DNA of 64,000 bases from Larkinella sp. C7 (GTDB taxonomy: Bacteria; Bacteroidota; Bacteroidia; Cytophagales; Spirosomataceae), in NCBI RefSeq assembly GCF_006149005.1, contig NZ_VBSL01000009.1, forward strand, positions 62,001 to 126,000. The letters are read 5' to 3'. The notes beneath the pieces are model-generated. The model was given only the letters and a program-made list of their open reading frames with translations, was not told the DNA's origin and did not search any database. Of the stretch, positions 9,389 to 18,424 are shown piece after piece. Numbering within the stretch: position 1 is the first letter of the stretch; every line of letters begins with the position of its first letter. The position numbers and the translations under genes are program-made.

Positions 9389-10138
9389 ATGCCCTTACTT
9401 TCCATCATCACCATTACCTACAACGCCGAACGCTTTTTGGAGCGCACCATTCAGAGCCTGATCGCCAATCAGCCCGGCAGTGAGGTGGAATACCTGATCA
9501 TCGATGGCAACTCCAAAGATGGGACGCTGGACATTGTGCGGCAGTACGAAAAGCACATCACCCACTGGATTTCGGAACCCGATCGGGGGTTGTATGACGC
9601 CATGAACAAAGGCCAGCAACGGGCGACAGGCGATTTTGTCTGGTTCATGAATGCCGGTGATGAGCTTCACGACGAAGCGGTTTTGTCGAAGCTCCTGAAC
9701 CAGCTCCGGAACAATCCTGCCGACGTCTATTACAGCGATGCGCTGTTTGTGGACGACAACGGCAAGGCACTGGGGTTACGCAGCCAGATTACGCCCCACG
9801 TCCTGCCCCATCACCTGAGCTGGCGCGATATGGCCCTGGGGATGAAGGTCTGTCACCAGGCGTTTATTGCCCGCCGGACGCTGGCCCCGCCCTTTCGGAT
9901 CGACAACCTCAGCGCGGACGTCGATTGGGAAATTCGCTGCCTGAAAACCGCCCGGAAAGTAGTTTGGCTCGATTTTGTCTTGTGTAAGTATCTGGTGGGC
10001 GGTTTGTCGGTTCAGCGGCACCGGCAGTCGCTCTGGGACCGTTTCACCGTGCTGGCCGATCATTTTGGGGTGGCAACGGCCGTGTGGAACCACGTCCGGA
10101 TTCTGGCCCGGGCGGTGCGTTTTCGGATTTTTGGTTAA
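9389..10138 (+). CDS. Glycosyltransferase family 2 (GT-A fold)
   Basis: A 249-residue GT2 enzyme from ATG 9389 (MPLLSIITITYNAERFLERT). The in-frame GTG at 9368 is less likely because it only adds seven polar residues before the first strand. The nucleotide-binding region is EYLIIDGNSKDGTLDIVRQY, then SEPDRGLYDAMNKGQQRATGDFVWFMNAGDEL with the DXD-like NAGDE. This layout is that of the WcaE/WcaA-like family of exopolysaccharide glycosyltransferases. There is no membrane helix. It stands alone after the divergent methyltransferase gene, and the product is unknown. Confidence 0.85.
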   Translation: MPLLSIITITYNAERFLERTIQSLIANQPGSEVEYLIIDGNSKDGTLDIVRQYEKHITHWISEPDRGLYDAMNKGQQRATGDFVWFMNAGDELHDEAVLSKLLNQLRNNPADVYYSDALFVDDNGKALGLRSQITPHVLPHHLSWRDMALGMKVCHQAFIARRTLAPPFRIDNLSADVDWEIRCLKTARKVVWLDFVLCKYLVGGLSVQRHRQSLWDRFTVLADHFGVATAVWNHVRILARAVRFRIFG

Positions 10139-10263
10139 AAAAGGAAGGCGTTTCAACAACTCGGCGGGGTGAGATGCCGGTGTTTACGCGCCAATCCTGT
10201 TGAAAGGTTATGCGAGTGTCTGAAAAAGAGCTGGTTTTCGCTCGTCATTACATAACGCGCTGA

Positions 10264-12126
10264 CTAAAAAGGGCTTGCGACTGATCCGTGGGTGCGATAC
10301 AAGGTAACACTGCACGGCGGCAGGCTGACTGGCTGGCCCGGTTCGGCCTGTGCAGGCAACAGGGCGGTTTCTGACGCGACAGCCTCCAACCACATGGGGT
10401 CTTTCGAATCCAGAATCTTGTCCCAGGACGATGCCCAGGTGGGCAGTGCGTACGAAACAGGTTCGTCGGAGAGGTTAAACAGGCAAAGGATATGCGATTG
10501 GCCGTCGGCGGTTTGGCGATTCAGAACAAAACCGGATTGCCCCAAAACCGTGACCCGGAGGTCATTTTTGGCGACATTCTGTAAAACCGGCTCGGTTCGG
10601 CGCAATTCAATCAACGTCCGGTGCCACTCGAGCATAATCCGGTGTTTGCCTTCCTTGCGCTTTTCCCATTGCAGAATAGAATCGGTAAACGTCGCTTTGT
10701 CGAAGGGATCTTTCGGGTCGTCGGTCCAGCCAAAAGAAGCAAACTCGTCCCGACGGCCTTCCTGAACCGCCCGGATCAGCGCTTCTTCGGAGTGATCAAC
10801 AAAATAATAGAAGGGGGCCTCTTCGGCGTATTCTTCCCCCATGAACAGCAGCGGTACATACGGTGACAGCAACACGGCGGCTGCGGCCACTTTTTGCCGC
10901 TCGAAATCAATCAGAACCGATAGCCGTTCGCCCCCGACGCGGTTGCCAATCTGGTCGTGGTTGTGGTTAAACACCACAAACTGATCGCCCGGCAGGCCCG
11001 CCGATGAAGCCCCGAACTTCCGTTTTCGGAAAGAAGCATATTCCCCACTGACCACAAAACCGTCGGTATAGGCTTTGGCCAGTTGCTCCATCTGGCCGAA
11101 GTCGCCGTAGCGGTCTTTGCCTTCTTTATGGATCAAAACGTACAGTGCGTGGTGAAAATCGTCGAGCCACTGGGCATCGAAACCGAAACCGCCCATTTCG
11201 GGTGATTTGATGACGCGCGGGTCGTTCAGGTCGGATTCGGCCACCAGATGCAACGAACGTCCCAGCCGCTTCTCGAGTACCTTGACTTCGTGATGCACCT
11301 GTTCCCAGATGTGGAAAGCACCCATATCGAACACGGCATGAATGGCATCGAACCGGAGCCCGTCGATGTGGTAATGCTCAAACCAGTGCAGCGGATTGTT
11401 GGAGAAATAATCCCGCACCCCATCCGACCATTCGTCGTCGAAATTGATGGCGTCGCCCCAGGGCGTGTGGTATTTGGAATTGAAATAAGGCCCAAACCGA
11501 CTGAAATAATTGCCTTCGGGACCCATGTGGTTGTAGACCACGTCCAGAAAAACCGCCATGCCGCGGGCGTGGCAGGCATCCACCAGTTTTTTCAATCCAT
11601 CCGGACCACCGTAGGAATTCTGAACCGAGTAGAGGTAGACGCCGTCGTAGCCCCAGTTGCGGGTGCCGGGAAATTGCGCGACCGGCAGGATTTCCAACGC
11701 GTTGATGCCGGTTTCCATCAAGGCATCGAGCCGGGGAATGATGGCTTCGAACGTACCTTCGGGCGTAAACGTGCCGACGTGCAGTTCATACAGAATCAGA
11801 TCGCAGAAGGGGAGGCCCCGCCAGTTCTGATCCTGCCAGGCATGGGCAGAGTGGTCGATCACCGCCGAGGGGCCGTGAACGCCTTCGGGCTGGAAATGAG
11901 AGGCCGGATCGGAGTAGGCTTTCCCGCCGTCCGGTTTGAAAAAATACCGCGTACCTGGCTGAACCTCTGTCACTTCCACGCAAAAATATCCCCATTCCAC
12001 GCGTTGCATGGGGATTTGGCGTTCGGCAGGGTCGAGAAGCAGGAGCGTCATGGATTCTTTCTCCGGCGCCCAAACCGTAAATATACAGGAACCGTTACCG
12101 GTATAGTTTGCACCAATGGTTTTCAT
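10264..12126 (-). CDS. treZ: Malto-oligosyltrehalose trehalohydrolase
   Basis: A 620-residue GH13 enzyme. An N-terminal beta-sandwich (residues 1-95, GSCIFTVWAPEKESM) precedes the (beta/alpha)8 barrel. Family marks are LDVVYNHMGPEGNYFSRFGPYF, nucleophile Asp in DGLRFDAIHAVFDMG, acid Glu in HLVAESDLND and the third carboxylate in FNHNHDQIGNRVGGERLS. The GPEGNY loop and the DQIGNR motif distinguish TreZ from branching enzymes. TreZ releases trehalose from maltooligosyltrehalose made by TreY. TreY is not in the window. The upstream alpha-glucosidase gene ends 6 bases before this start, so the two form an operon for alpha-glucan or trehalose metabolism. Confidence 0.9.
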   Translation of the reverse strand: MKTIGANYTGNGSCIFTVWAPEKESMTLLLLDPAERQIPMQRVEWGYFCVEVTEVQPGTRYFFKPDGGKAYSDPASHFQPEGVHGPSAVIDHSAHAWQDQNWRGLPFCDLILYELHVGTFTPEGTFEAIIPRLDALMETGINALEILPVAQFPGTRNWGYDGVYLYSVQNSYGGPDGLKKLVDACHARGMAVFLDVVYNHMGPEGNYFSRFGPYFNSKYHTPWGDAINFDDEWSDGVRDYFSNNPLHWFEHYHIDGLRFDAIHAVFDMGAFHIWEQVHHEVKVLEKRLGRSLHLVAESDLNDPRVIKSPEMGGFGFDAQWLDDFHHALYVLIHKEGKDRYGDFGQMEQLAKAYTDGFVVSGEYASFRKRKFGASSAGLPGDQFVVFNHNHDQIGNRVGGERLSVLIDFERQKVAAAAVLLSPYVPLLFMGEEYAEEAPFYYFVDHSEEALIRAVQEGRRDEFASFGWTDDPKDPFDKATFTDSILQWEKRKEGKHRIMLEWHRTLIELRRTEPVLQNVAKNDLRVTVLGQSGFVLNRQTADGQSHILCLFNLSDEPVSYALPTWASSWDKILDSKDPMWLEAVASETALLPAQAEPGQPVSLPPCSVTLYRTHGSVASPF

Positions 12127-12132
12127 AATCGT

Positions 12133-13740
12133 TTAATCAAGTCGGATAATCATTCCTTCGTCACCACTCAGCGTGATGGTTTCGCTTACAGTTTTTCCTT
12201 CCCGTTCGCGGGAAGTGGCCAGCGCAATGATGCCTTTGAGCGAAGGATCTTTTGGTTTAAAATAAGCCGGTCGGTGGCTCAGGTTCAGCACCATCAAAAA
12301 ACGCGGATGCCCATTTGCCTGCCGAATGTAGGCCATTAGGTTGGTGTCGGCATACACCGGCACGTAATCGCCCATCCTAAGCGAAGGTTCCCGTTGCCGC
12401 AAGGCCAGCAGGCGTTTGTGCAGGGAAAGCATCGAATCGGGATCTTCGTTTTGTACCTGCACGTTTTCGCGGGCGTGGTTTCCGGCCAGTCGGAGCCAGG
12501 GCTTTCCGGTGGTAAAACCGGCATTGGGCTGTAAATCCCACTGCATGGGCGTTCGGGCCGGATCGCGGCTCAGGTTTTTGTCCGGCATGTTCAGTCCCTG
12601 CGGGTCCTGCACCTCATCAAACGGAATGGGAACGTCGCGCATCCCGATTTCGTCGCCGTAATAGAGCGTTGGAGTACCGCGCAGGGTCAGGAGCAGCAGG
12701 GCTGCCACCCGCGCCTGATCGCGGCCGACCCGGCTCGTAATCCGGGGCTGGTCGTGGTTGCCCAGCACCCAGTTGGGCCAGCCGTCCACCGGTAGCAGCC
12801 CTTCGTACTGATCAATGGCGGTGGCAATCTGGCGGGCGTCCCAGGGGAGTTGCAGCAACTGGAAATTGAAGGGGAGATGCGCGCCCTTGCCGTCGATGCC
12901 GTAGTACGTCATCAGTCGGTGAATGGGGAGGTAAATCTCGCCGATCATCATTCGCTCGGGATAGCGGTCGAGGACTTCCCGCATTTTCACCACCAGTTCA
13001 TGCACATCGGGCTGGTCGGTGGAGAAAACCGGTAAAAGCTGCTCGTAAGTTGCCTGGTGGGGCTGGTAGTCCGGATTGGGCGGGTTATCGCGGAACAGAT
13101 CGTCCTTGATCATATGCCACATCACATCTACCCGAAAACCGTCGACGCCTTTTTCGAGCCAGAACCGCATGACGTCGAACATCGCTTGCTGCACCTCCGG
13201 ATTCCGCCAGTTCAGATCGGGTTGTTCTTTCAGAAACGCGTGGTAATAATACTGTTGCGTGGTTTCGTCCCATTCCCAGCCGCTGCCGCCAAACACGCTG
13301 AGCCAGTTGTTGGGAACGGAGCCGTCCGGGAGGGCATCCCGCCAGAGGTACCAGTCGCGCTTCGGGCTGCTGCGCGACGACCGGGATTCCAAAAACCAGG
13401 GGTGCTGGTCGGAGGTATGGTTGGGAACCAGATCCAGAATCAGTTTCAGACCCCGCTGGTGTACCTCCGTCAGCAGCGTGTCGAAGTCGGCCAGGGTGCC
13501 AAACAAAGGGTGAATATTCTGGTAATCAGCAATGTCGTAGCCGAAGTCGGCCATCGGTGACGGGTAAATCGGCGAAAGCCAGATGGCGGTAATGCCCAGT
13601 TCTTTCAGGTAATCCAGGCGTTTGAGAATGCCCGGCAGGTCGCCGATGCCGTCGCCGTTGCTATCCTGAAAGGAGCGGGGGTAAATCTGGTAAATAACGC
13701 CTTCCTGCCACCACAGAGGTTTCGCTTGCTGTTCTTCCAT
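12133..13740 (-). CDS. Alpha-glucosidase, GH13 (oligo-1,6-glucosidase/trehalose-enzyme group)
   Basis: A 535-residue enzyme from ATG 13740 (MEEQQAKPLWWQEGVIYQIYPRS). The longer frame from 13854 adds 38 residues with no homology-like pattern, and WWQ.gViYQIYPRSF is the usual start. Catalytic sites are DGFRVDVMWHM (nucleophile Asp), MMIGEIYLP (acid Glu) and LGNHDQPRITSRVG. The region QSFQDSNGDGIGDLPGI-like near residue 25 is the calcium/loop motif shared by alpha-glucosidases of this subfamily. It lies 6 bases upstream of treZ. Together they could supply glucose and trehalose from maltodextrins. It has no signal peptide, so a cytoplasmic location is likely. Confidence 0.88.
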   Translation of the reverse strand: MEEQQAKPLWWQEGVIYQIYPRSFQDSNGDGIGDLPGILKRLDYLKELGITAIWLSPIYPSPMADFGYDIADYQNIHPLFGTLADFDTLLTEVHQRGLKLILDLVPNHTSDQHPWFLESRSSRSSPKRDWYLWRDALPDGSVPNNWLSVFGGSGWEWDETTQQYYYHAFLKEQPDLNWRNPEVQQAMFDVMRFWLEKGVDGFRVDVMWHMIKDDLFRDNPPNPDYQPHQATYEQLLPVFSTDQPDVHELVVKMREVLDRYPERMMIGEIYLPIHRLMTYYGIDGKGAHLPFNFQLLQLPWDARQIATAIDQYEGLLPVDGWPNWVLGNHDQPRITSRVGRDQARVAALLLLTLRGTPTLYYGDEIGMRDVPIPFDEVQDPQGLNMPDKNLSRDPARTPMQWDLQPNAGFTTGKPWLRLAGNHARENVQVQNEDPDSMLSLHKRLLALRQREPSLRMGDYVPVYADTNLMAYIRQANGHPRFLMVLNLSHRPAYFKPKDPSLKGIIALATSREREGKTVSETITLSGDEGMIIRLD

Positions 13741-13893
13741 AAGTGTCCGGGGTACGGGATGATTCTGCACGCCGGTCATCCCGGATGTTTCGGGAAGGCC
13801 GTTCGCTGATTTAATAACCCCAATTATGGGTTCAGGGATGAGAAAAAAGGGCAAAAAACGATTATTCGGTCCGGTTTCTGGTGTTTAAGGCAT

Positions 13894-15141
13894 TTACCCA
13901 CCAACAGACCCGCCTTTTTCGGAAAAGACCCTGCCCCAGGCAGGGAGGAGGGCAACCAGCAGTACGGCCAGAACCAGGCCCGTCAGGATGAAGGCCTTTT
14001 GAATGGTAAACCACTCCGTCGGGTTGAACGCCAGGTCCGTAAAATGAGGAATGCGAATGACCAAAAGCAGCAGAACCGACAAAAAGCCCACCGCAACCCG
14101 AACCCCCATCGACTTGTGGTGGGCCGGGATGTCAACGGATTGGATCTGGCTGGAAATCAACAGCAGGGAACATCCAAAAGCCATCGCCAGCCAACGCCCG
14201 TAGTCCATGGCAATCAGGGACAGCAATACCGCCATGAATCCAATACCACAAATGGCAAACAGGAGCCGCCCGGGGTTTTGATACGTCAGGGTGATGTTGA
14301 ACAGGCGGAACAGCCCATACAAAGCCCCAAATTGACCGACATACAGGAGTAGATAGAGAAAAGGATTCATACCGGTCAGATGTCCCCGGGCGTTGTTGAT
14401 ATTGGCCCAGAAGGGTAATTTCTGAAAATAAGCAAACGCATCGAACTGGTGTCGGTTAAAACCCAGGGCGACGTACTGCTCGACAAACTGTTCAGTAATG
14501 ATCCGGGAGTTGCCACTCAGCGTCGACAGCAGTAGCGTGACGATTGTACCTACTGCAAAATATAATCCCAATTGCTGCCGGGTGGCGGTGTGGTTCAACC
14601 AGTGGTAACCCAGCAAAAACGGCAGAAAGAGGAAAAAGAAGCTGTCATGAACCAGGGTGCCGATGATGATAAAGGCGACATTGCCGAACCAGCTTCTGAC
14701 GTCATAGGCAACCAGCCCGAGAAAGAACAGGTAGAAAAACAGTTCTTTGCGAATCGCCAGCGGGTCTTTCAAATACAGGGCGATTCCGAACGGGGAGAAG
14801 AAAAGCAGATAAGCACCGATCAGGCTCCAGGCCGCTTCTTTCCCGGATCGGAGAAAAAAAATCAACACCAGGGGAGACAACAGACACAGGCTATAGGCCA
14901 GCGTGATGAGGGCCAGAAGGAGGCTCCGGTTTTGAAAAAGAATGAAAAAATTACCCACCAGCGCCCGCCGGTTAAAACCGAAGCCGTAGTTCATCAGGGT
15001 TTCCGCCAGGGTATAGCCCAACTGGTCGTTCGTGAGCGGGATCCAGATGGTTTTCAGGGTCATCCCCACCGCGTTGAGCAGCAGCACGATCAATAATAGA
15101 CGGATATACTGCTTCTGGGAAAACGGAATTCGGCCAATCAT
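13894..15141 (-). CDS. Polytopic membrane protein of unknown function
   Basis: A 415-residue protein with about ten hydrophobic segments spread over the full length (for example residues 13-30, 73-95, 102-120, 150-178, 190-208 and 375-405). Between helices there are charged loops such as YLKDPLAIRKELFFYLF. The repertoire of helices with a conserved-looking LKDPLAIRKE and NYGFGFNRRALVGNF loop recalls EpsG-like or Wzy-like glycan polymerases and related GT-C proteins, but I do not recognise it with certainty. It follows the glucosidase gene on the same strand after a 150-base gap. Nothing else about its role is visible. Confidence 0.6.
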   Translation of the reverse strand: MIGRIPFSQKQYIRLLLIVLLLNAVGMTLKTIWIPLTNDQLGYTLAETLMNYGFGFNRRALVGNFFILFQNRSLLLALITLAYSLCLLSPLVLIFFLRSGKEAAWSLIGAYLLFFSPFGIALYLKDPLAIRKELFFYLFFLGLVAYDVRSWFGNVAFIIIGTLVHDSFFFLFLPFLLGYHWLNHTATRQQLGLYFAVGTIVTLLLSTLSGNSRIITEQFVEQYVALGFNRHQFDAFAYFQKLPFWANINNARGHLTGMNPFLYLLLYVGQFGALYGLFRLFNITLTYQNPGRLLFAICGIGFMAVLLSLIAMDYGRWLAMAFGCSLLLISSQIQSVDIPAHHKSMGVRVAVGFLSVLLLLVIRIPHFTDLAFNPTEWFTIQKAFILTGLVLAVLLVALLPAWGRVFSEKGGSVGG

Positions 15142-15332
15142 ACGTCCGGGATGCAGCGATCGAGTCGGTTGAAAGCCGGAAAGTTACCGTTTTGTTTTAA
15201 ACGGTAACTTTATTTATATCCAATGGAACACTGGATTGGTCATTGGTGGTGGGAACGCATAAGGGGCAAACGGGATCGGGAGCAGGTATCCAGGGGTTGT
15301 GGATCCAGTGCATAAGTTGTGAGCCAATAAAA

Positions 15333-15365
15333 AAGCCACTTACAAATTTGGGTTTGTAAGTGGCT
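15333..15365 (-). terminator. Stranded original terminator of tRNA-Asn
   Basis: Arms AGCCACTTACAAA and TTTGTAAGTGGCT pair around a 6-base loop; read on the minus strand the hairpin is followed by a run of T. It sits just beyond the duplicated tRNA 3' end at 15375-15389, in the same relative place as the terminator that follows the intact tRNA-Asn at 26 kb. It is therefore probably the chromosomal terminator used by the tRNA before integration. Confidence 0.65.
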
Positions 15366-15374
15366 GTATTTAAA

Positions 15375-15389
15375 GCTCCCGAAGCTGGG
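15375..15389. repeat. Left attachment site (duplicated tRNA-Asn 3' end)
   Basis: GCTCCCGAAGCTGGG is identical to 26010-26024, which is the 3' end of tRNA-Asn (minus strand). The rest of a tRNA is absent here, so this is a 15-bp att duplication. Confidence 0.8.
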
Positions 15390-15797
15390 GAGTTAAAGTT
15401 GTATTAAACAATTGATAATGAGTTGATTAAGATTTGATTTCTTATCTATTTCATATATATCTGAAAATATGTGTGTCAAACTTTTCATCAATTTCTAGAT
15501 TTGATACGTAACAGGTTAACATTCAATATGTTATATGTATTGTTCAGCATATTTTGTAAATATTTTTGTAAACAATTATCAATTTAAGCATGTCAATAAG
15601 AGTATAAAATTAAAACATGAACATGTATTTTATAAAGAGTAGTGAAATTTCATTCTAATAGATACTGAAGTAAGACGTTTCTGAATTTAAATTGGCATAC
15701 CATTAAATAACTTTTTCAATATTTTTTAGAAATTAAGAATTGAGGTAATATTCTGTAATTCAGTGTGTTATATCAATTAATGACCAGGATAAATAAA

Positions 15798-15877
15798 CAA
15801 TGACACTAGGGGGAGCGGTCGAAAACCCAATATAATTTATTATATTGGGTTTTCGACCGCTCCCCCTAGTGTCATTG
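15798..15877. repeat. Perfect 80-bp palindrome (39-bp arms, 2-base centre)
   Basis: Arms 15798-15836 and 15839-15877 are exact reverse complements, separated by TT. The arms contain a GC-rich core (CTAGGGGGAGCGGTCG) in otherwise AT-rich sequence. No target-site duplication is visible at its edges and it encodes nothing. Possible roles are a strong bidirectional terminator, a protein-binding or replication hairpin, or a small non-autonomous insertion. Confidence 0.85.
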
Positions 15878-16125
15878 TACAGACACCGAACCTGCTCTCC
15901 TGCTTTCTTCTTATGTTAAACAGATGACTATATTACTTTAATCCATTGATCTACAACCACTGAAGATCAATATTTTTTTCACCTTCGGATCTTCTTTTAC
16001 ATAACATTTGTATTTTATATTACATAATAGCTAAATAGTGTAATATTGTTAACACTTGGCAAGTGCGAAAAACGTTAGCTAAACGTTTTCATAACGCGTA
16101 AGTATCACAAAATCAGATGATTACT

Positions 16126-16159
16126 TTCCACCTACCGACATTTATGTCGGTAGGTGGAA
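16126..16159. promoter_or_regulatory. Operator-like 15-bp hairpin before the Doc operon
   Basis: TTCCACCTACCGACA (16126-16140) and its exact reverse complement (16145-16159) flank a 4-base loop. The hairpin ends 15 bases before ATG 16175, a typical place for an autoregulatory operator of a toxin-antitoxin operon. It could also act in the mRNA leader. Confidence 0.6.
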
Positions 16160-16174
16160 TACAATGGATTGATT

Positions 16175-17179
16175 ATGAAAGACTTGACACAATCTAATAT
16201 TGAGCGGCAAAATATATTAAATAATTCATATGCGTTACAAAACATTCAAGATCATATTGGCTTTCCAGGTATGATGTTCGAAGGTCAGTTTCGGTACACT
16301 AGAAAACAAATTACTGAGTTTTACGAGATTGACGATAAAACCATTGATCGTTATCTAGAGAATTACCAAGATGAACTGAAGCATAATGGGTATGAGGTTA
16401 TTAAGGGGAAGAACCTAAGAGCATTTAAGAGCCAATTTGGGCATCTTCTTGGCGTTGATGTTAATAGAGTAGCTGTACTTGGGTTATTCAATTTTAGAAC
16501 TTTCTTGAACTTAGGAATGCTACTAGTTGAAAGTGAAAATGGTAAAAAATTACGCAGTACAATTTTAGATATTGTTATAGATACCTTAAATCAGAAAGTA
16601 GGTGGTAATACTAAATATATAAACCAACGAGATGATGACTTTTTCTATGCCATTTTGAAAGAGCCAAACTACCGTAAAGACTTCACAAGTGCATTAAATG
16701 AATGTCTTGAAATGGGTGCATATAAATATGCTTTTTATACTGATAAAATATATCAAGCAATATTTAGAGAGAATGCGAAAGAATATAAAAGAATTTTACA
16801 GTTGGAAGAAAAGGAAAATGTAAGAGATACAATGTATTCAGAAGTATTAGAGCTTATTGCATCTTTTGAAACTGGACTTGCACATGAAATAAGAAAATCA
16901 AGTAATAATTTGAAACGGAAGCTTCTTCCAGAGGAACTTAACAATCTATTTGAAGATTTTGTTTCTCATCCCCTGTGGAAACCTTTAGTTGAAAATGCTC
17001 GGACAAAAATGGCTAGTCGAGATTTTGGTTTTCGGGATGTTTTACATAAAAACTTAGAGAATTATTTAAATTGTATCACTCATAGCGATTATGAACGTTT
17101 TTTAGGAGAAAAAAGTAAAGCTTTAGAGGAAAGGATAGAGGAAAATATTGATGTATTTAATCGTTTGAGAGATCGTTAG
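16175..17179 (+). CDS. DNA-binding partner (putative antitoxin) of the Doc toxin
   Basis: A 334-residue protein from ATG 16175 (MKDLTQSNIERQNIL); the in-frame GTG at 16154 lies inside the hairpin and is rejected. Residues about 45-85 (RYTRKQITEFYEIDDKTIDRYLENY) look like a helix-turn-helix, similar to the N-terminal region of RhuM-type proteins. The rest is mainly charged and helical, with a long C-terminal segment ending EERIEENIDVFNRLRDR. The toxin gene begins one base after its stop, so co-translation is likely. I infer an antitoxin/autorepressor from this arrangement and the upstream dyad; I do not recognise the C-terminal two thirds. It is much larger than the usual Phd antitoxin. Confidence 0.6.
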   Translation: MKDLTQSNIERQNILNNSYALQNIQDHIGFPGMMFEGQFRYTRKQITEFYEIDDKTIDRYLENYQDELKHNGYEVIKGKNLRAFKSQFGHLLGVDVNRVAVLGLFNFRTFLNLGMLLVESENGKKLRSTILDIVIDTLNQKVGGNTKYINQRDDDFFYAILKEPNYRKDFTSALNECLEMGAYKYAFYTDKIYQAIFRENAKEYKRILQLEEKENVRDTMYSEVLELIASFETGLAHEIRKSSNNLKRKLLPEELNNLFEDFVSHPLWKPLVENARTKMASRDFGFRDVLHKNLENYLNCITHSDYERFLGEKSKALEERIEENIDVFNRLRDR

Positions 17180-17180
17180 G

Positions 17181-17627
17181 ATGCCATTTTTATATTTTAG
17201 TATTGAGTGGGCTTTGCACACACATGATCAATTGGTGATAGCAAAATCCGGCGGATTTCCGGGGGTTAAAGATATTAATTATTTAGAAAGTCCACTTGGT
17301 CATGTCCAGAATGATTTATATTATCCTGAATTAGTAGATAAACTTACCCATTTGGTTTATTCACTCAATAAAAATCATGCATTTCGAGACGGGAATAAGC
17401 GCACATCTATAGCATTAGGAGCGTATTTTTTAGAAATTAATGGATACGATTTTTGTGTTAGCAGATTTATTAAAGAAATGGAAAATACGGCTGTAGATGT
17501 TGCTGACAATCGTATTGGTAAGGATTTGTTATTTGAAATGATTACTTGTATATTAAATGTAGAAGACTACTCTGAAGAGTTAAAACTAAAAATAATTTCT
17601 GCAAAACAATCTGGTTTAATATTATAG
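17181..17627 (+). CDS. doc: Doc (death-on-curing) family toxin
   Basis: A 148-residue Fic-fold protein. The active loop HAFRDGNKRTS (residues 66-76) matches the Doc form HPFxDGNKRT, with Ala in place of the usual Pro. The Lys in GNKR rather than GNGR points to Doc-type kinase activity (in P1 Doc, phosphorylation of EF-Tu) rather than AMP transfer. The region PGVKDINYLESPLG before it also fits the family. It starts one base after the upstream gene. Length and motif suggest it is intact. The antitoxin partner is unusual: no short Phd-like gene is present. Confidence 0.82.
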   Translation: MPFLYFSIEWALHTHDQLVIAKSGGFPGVKDINYLESPLGHVQNDLYYPELVDKLTHLVYSLNKNHAFRDGNKRTSIALGAYFLEINGYDFCVSRFIKEMENTAVDVADNRIGKDLLFEMITCILNVEDYSEELKLKIISAKQSGLIL

Positions 17628-17655
17628 GTCTTTATTAGTTGCAATGTATTGATCT

Positions 17656-18411
17656 TTATATCTGAGCTTTTTTGGAAAAATAATTATCTTTTTCCATTTG
17701 ATATATTATCTCGTTAGTATTAGGAATATTTTCTATCATAAATATTATTGCCTTTTCTTTTCCATAAAATGCTGACAACATTCTGTAGCCATGTAGCCAA
17801 ATCTCGTATGCTATGAGCATTGGCTTTGTAGTTAATTCTCTTAGCGTGCTTTTTGCTACTAAAAAGTCATCATAGATATTTGCTAATGCTTTAAATATAT
17901 CAGGGCTTATCATGGTAGATCTATTTTGCCCATTAATTGAACCATTTATTTTGTTCCAAGAAGGGTAAGAATTGTTAATATTCTTGTAAAGTTCTATCAA
18001 TGCTCCTTCTTGTATTTTAATATCGGAAATACCACTTTCAAGATTCAATAAGCTGTTGGTGTATTTATATTGTGCTCTATTTGAGGAGATTATTGGTTGT
18101 AATAGAGCTGATTGTACTACTATTGAGAACCCTATTTTTCTGTATTCTTTGAAATAATTATTTATTTGATATATTTTACACATATTTGGGTTTATTCTTT
18201 TGTAAAACCCATTATGTTCTTTAAATCTTCTAGTGAGGTCAACTGCTATGCCTATATAAAGTATTTCCTTTGTGTAATAATTCCAGTAACAGTATAACCC
18301 TGCTGAAGACCAGCCATAATTATCTTTAGGCGAACATATATAATCTATAGCGTTCGCAATTTCTTTTTTTTCAGACTCTTCATATGCATCTAATATAATT
18401 GTCCTTAGCAT
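17656..18411 (-). CDS. GIY-YIG nuclease-domain protein
   Basis: A 251-residue protein. Residues 38-70 read GLYCYWN...LYIGIAVDLTRRFKEHNG, which gives the GIY-like (GLY) and YIG motifs, the catalytic Arg region DLTRRF and the following EHN. The region before it (residues 1-37) and after it (70-251) is not recognisable to me. The gene lies 13 bases after the XRE regulator stop, so both are one minus-strand transcript, convergent with doc. Possible roles are restriction of incoming DNA, element-specific endonuclease action, or a partner in a repressor-nuclease module. GIY-YIG assignment is good, role is unknown. Confidence 0.7.
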   Translation of the reverse strand: MLRTIILDAYEESEKKEIANAIDYICSPKDNYGWSSAGLYCYWNYYTKEILYIGIAVDLTRRFKEHNGFYKRINPNMCKIYQINNYFKEYRKIGFSIVVQSALLQPIISSNRAQYKYTNSLLNLESGISDIKIQEGALIELYKNINNSYPSWNKINGSINGQNRSTMISPDIFKALANIYDDFLVAKSTLRELTTKPMLIAYEIWLHGYRMLSAFYGKEKAIIFMIENIPNTNEIIYQMEKDNYFSKKAQI

Positions 18412-18424
18412 AAGATTTTTTTTC

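Larger units (their letters stand above)
15142..16174. other. Gene-poor 1.0-kb stretch spanning the left junction of the integrative element
   Basis: No convincing coding frame was found. From left to right it holds the upstream region of the membrane protein gene, a hairpin stranded from the tRNA-Asn terminator (15333-15365), the left attachment site (15375-15389), an AT-rich stretch, the 80-bp perfect palindrome (15798-15877), a GAAAAACGTT/AAACGTTTTC partial dyad near 16067-16090, and the operator-like hairpin (16126-16159) before the Doc operon. Confidence 0.7.

Noticed and set aside
11248-12339. A 363-residue plus-strand open frame opposite treZ
   Set aside because: It is the antisense shadow of treZ and of the glucosidase end, with no family motifs.
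15375-15389. A second tRNA gene
   Set aside because: Only the 15-base 3' end is present; no other arm can be folded. It is an attachment-site duplicate.
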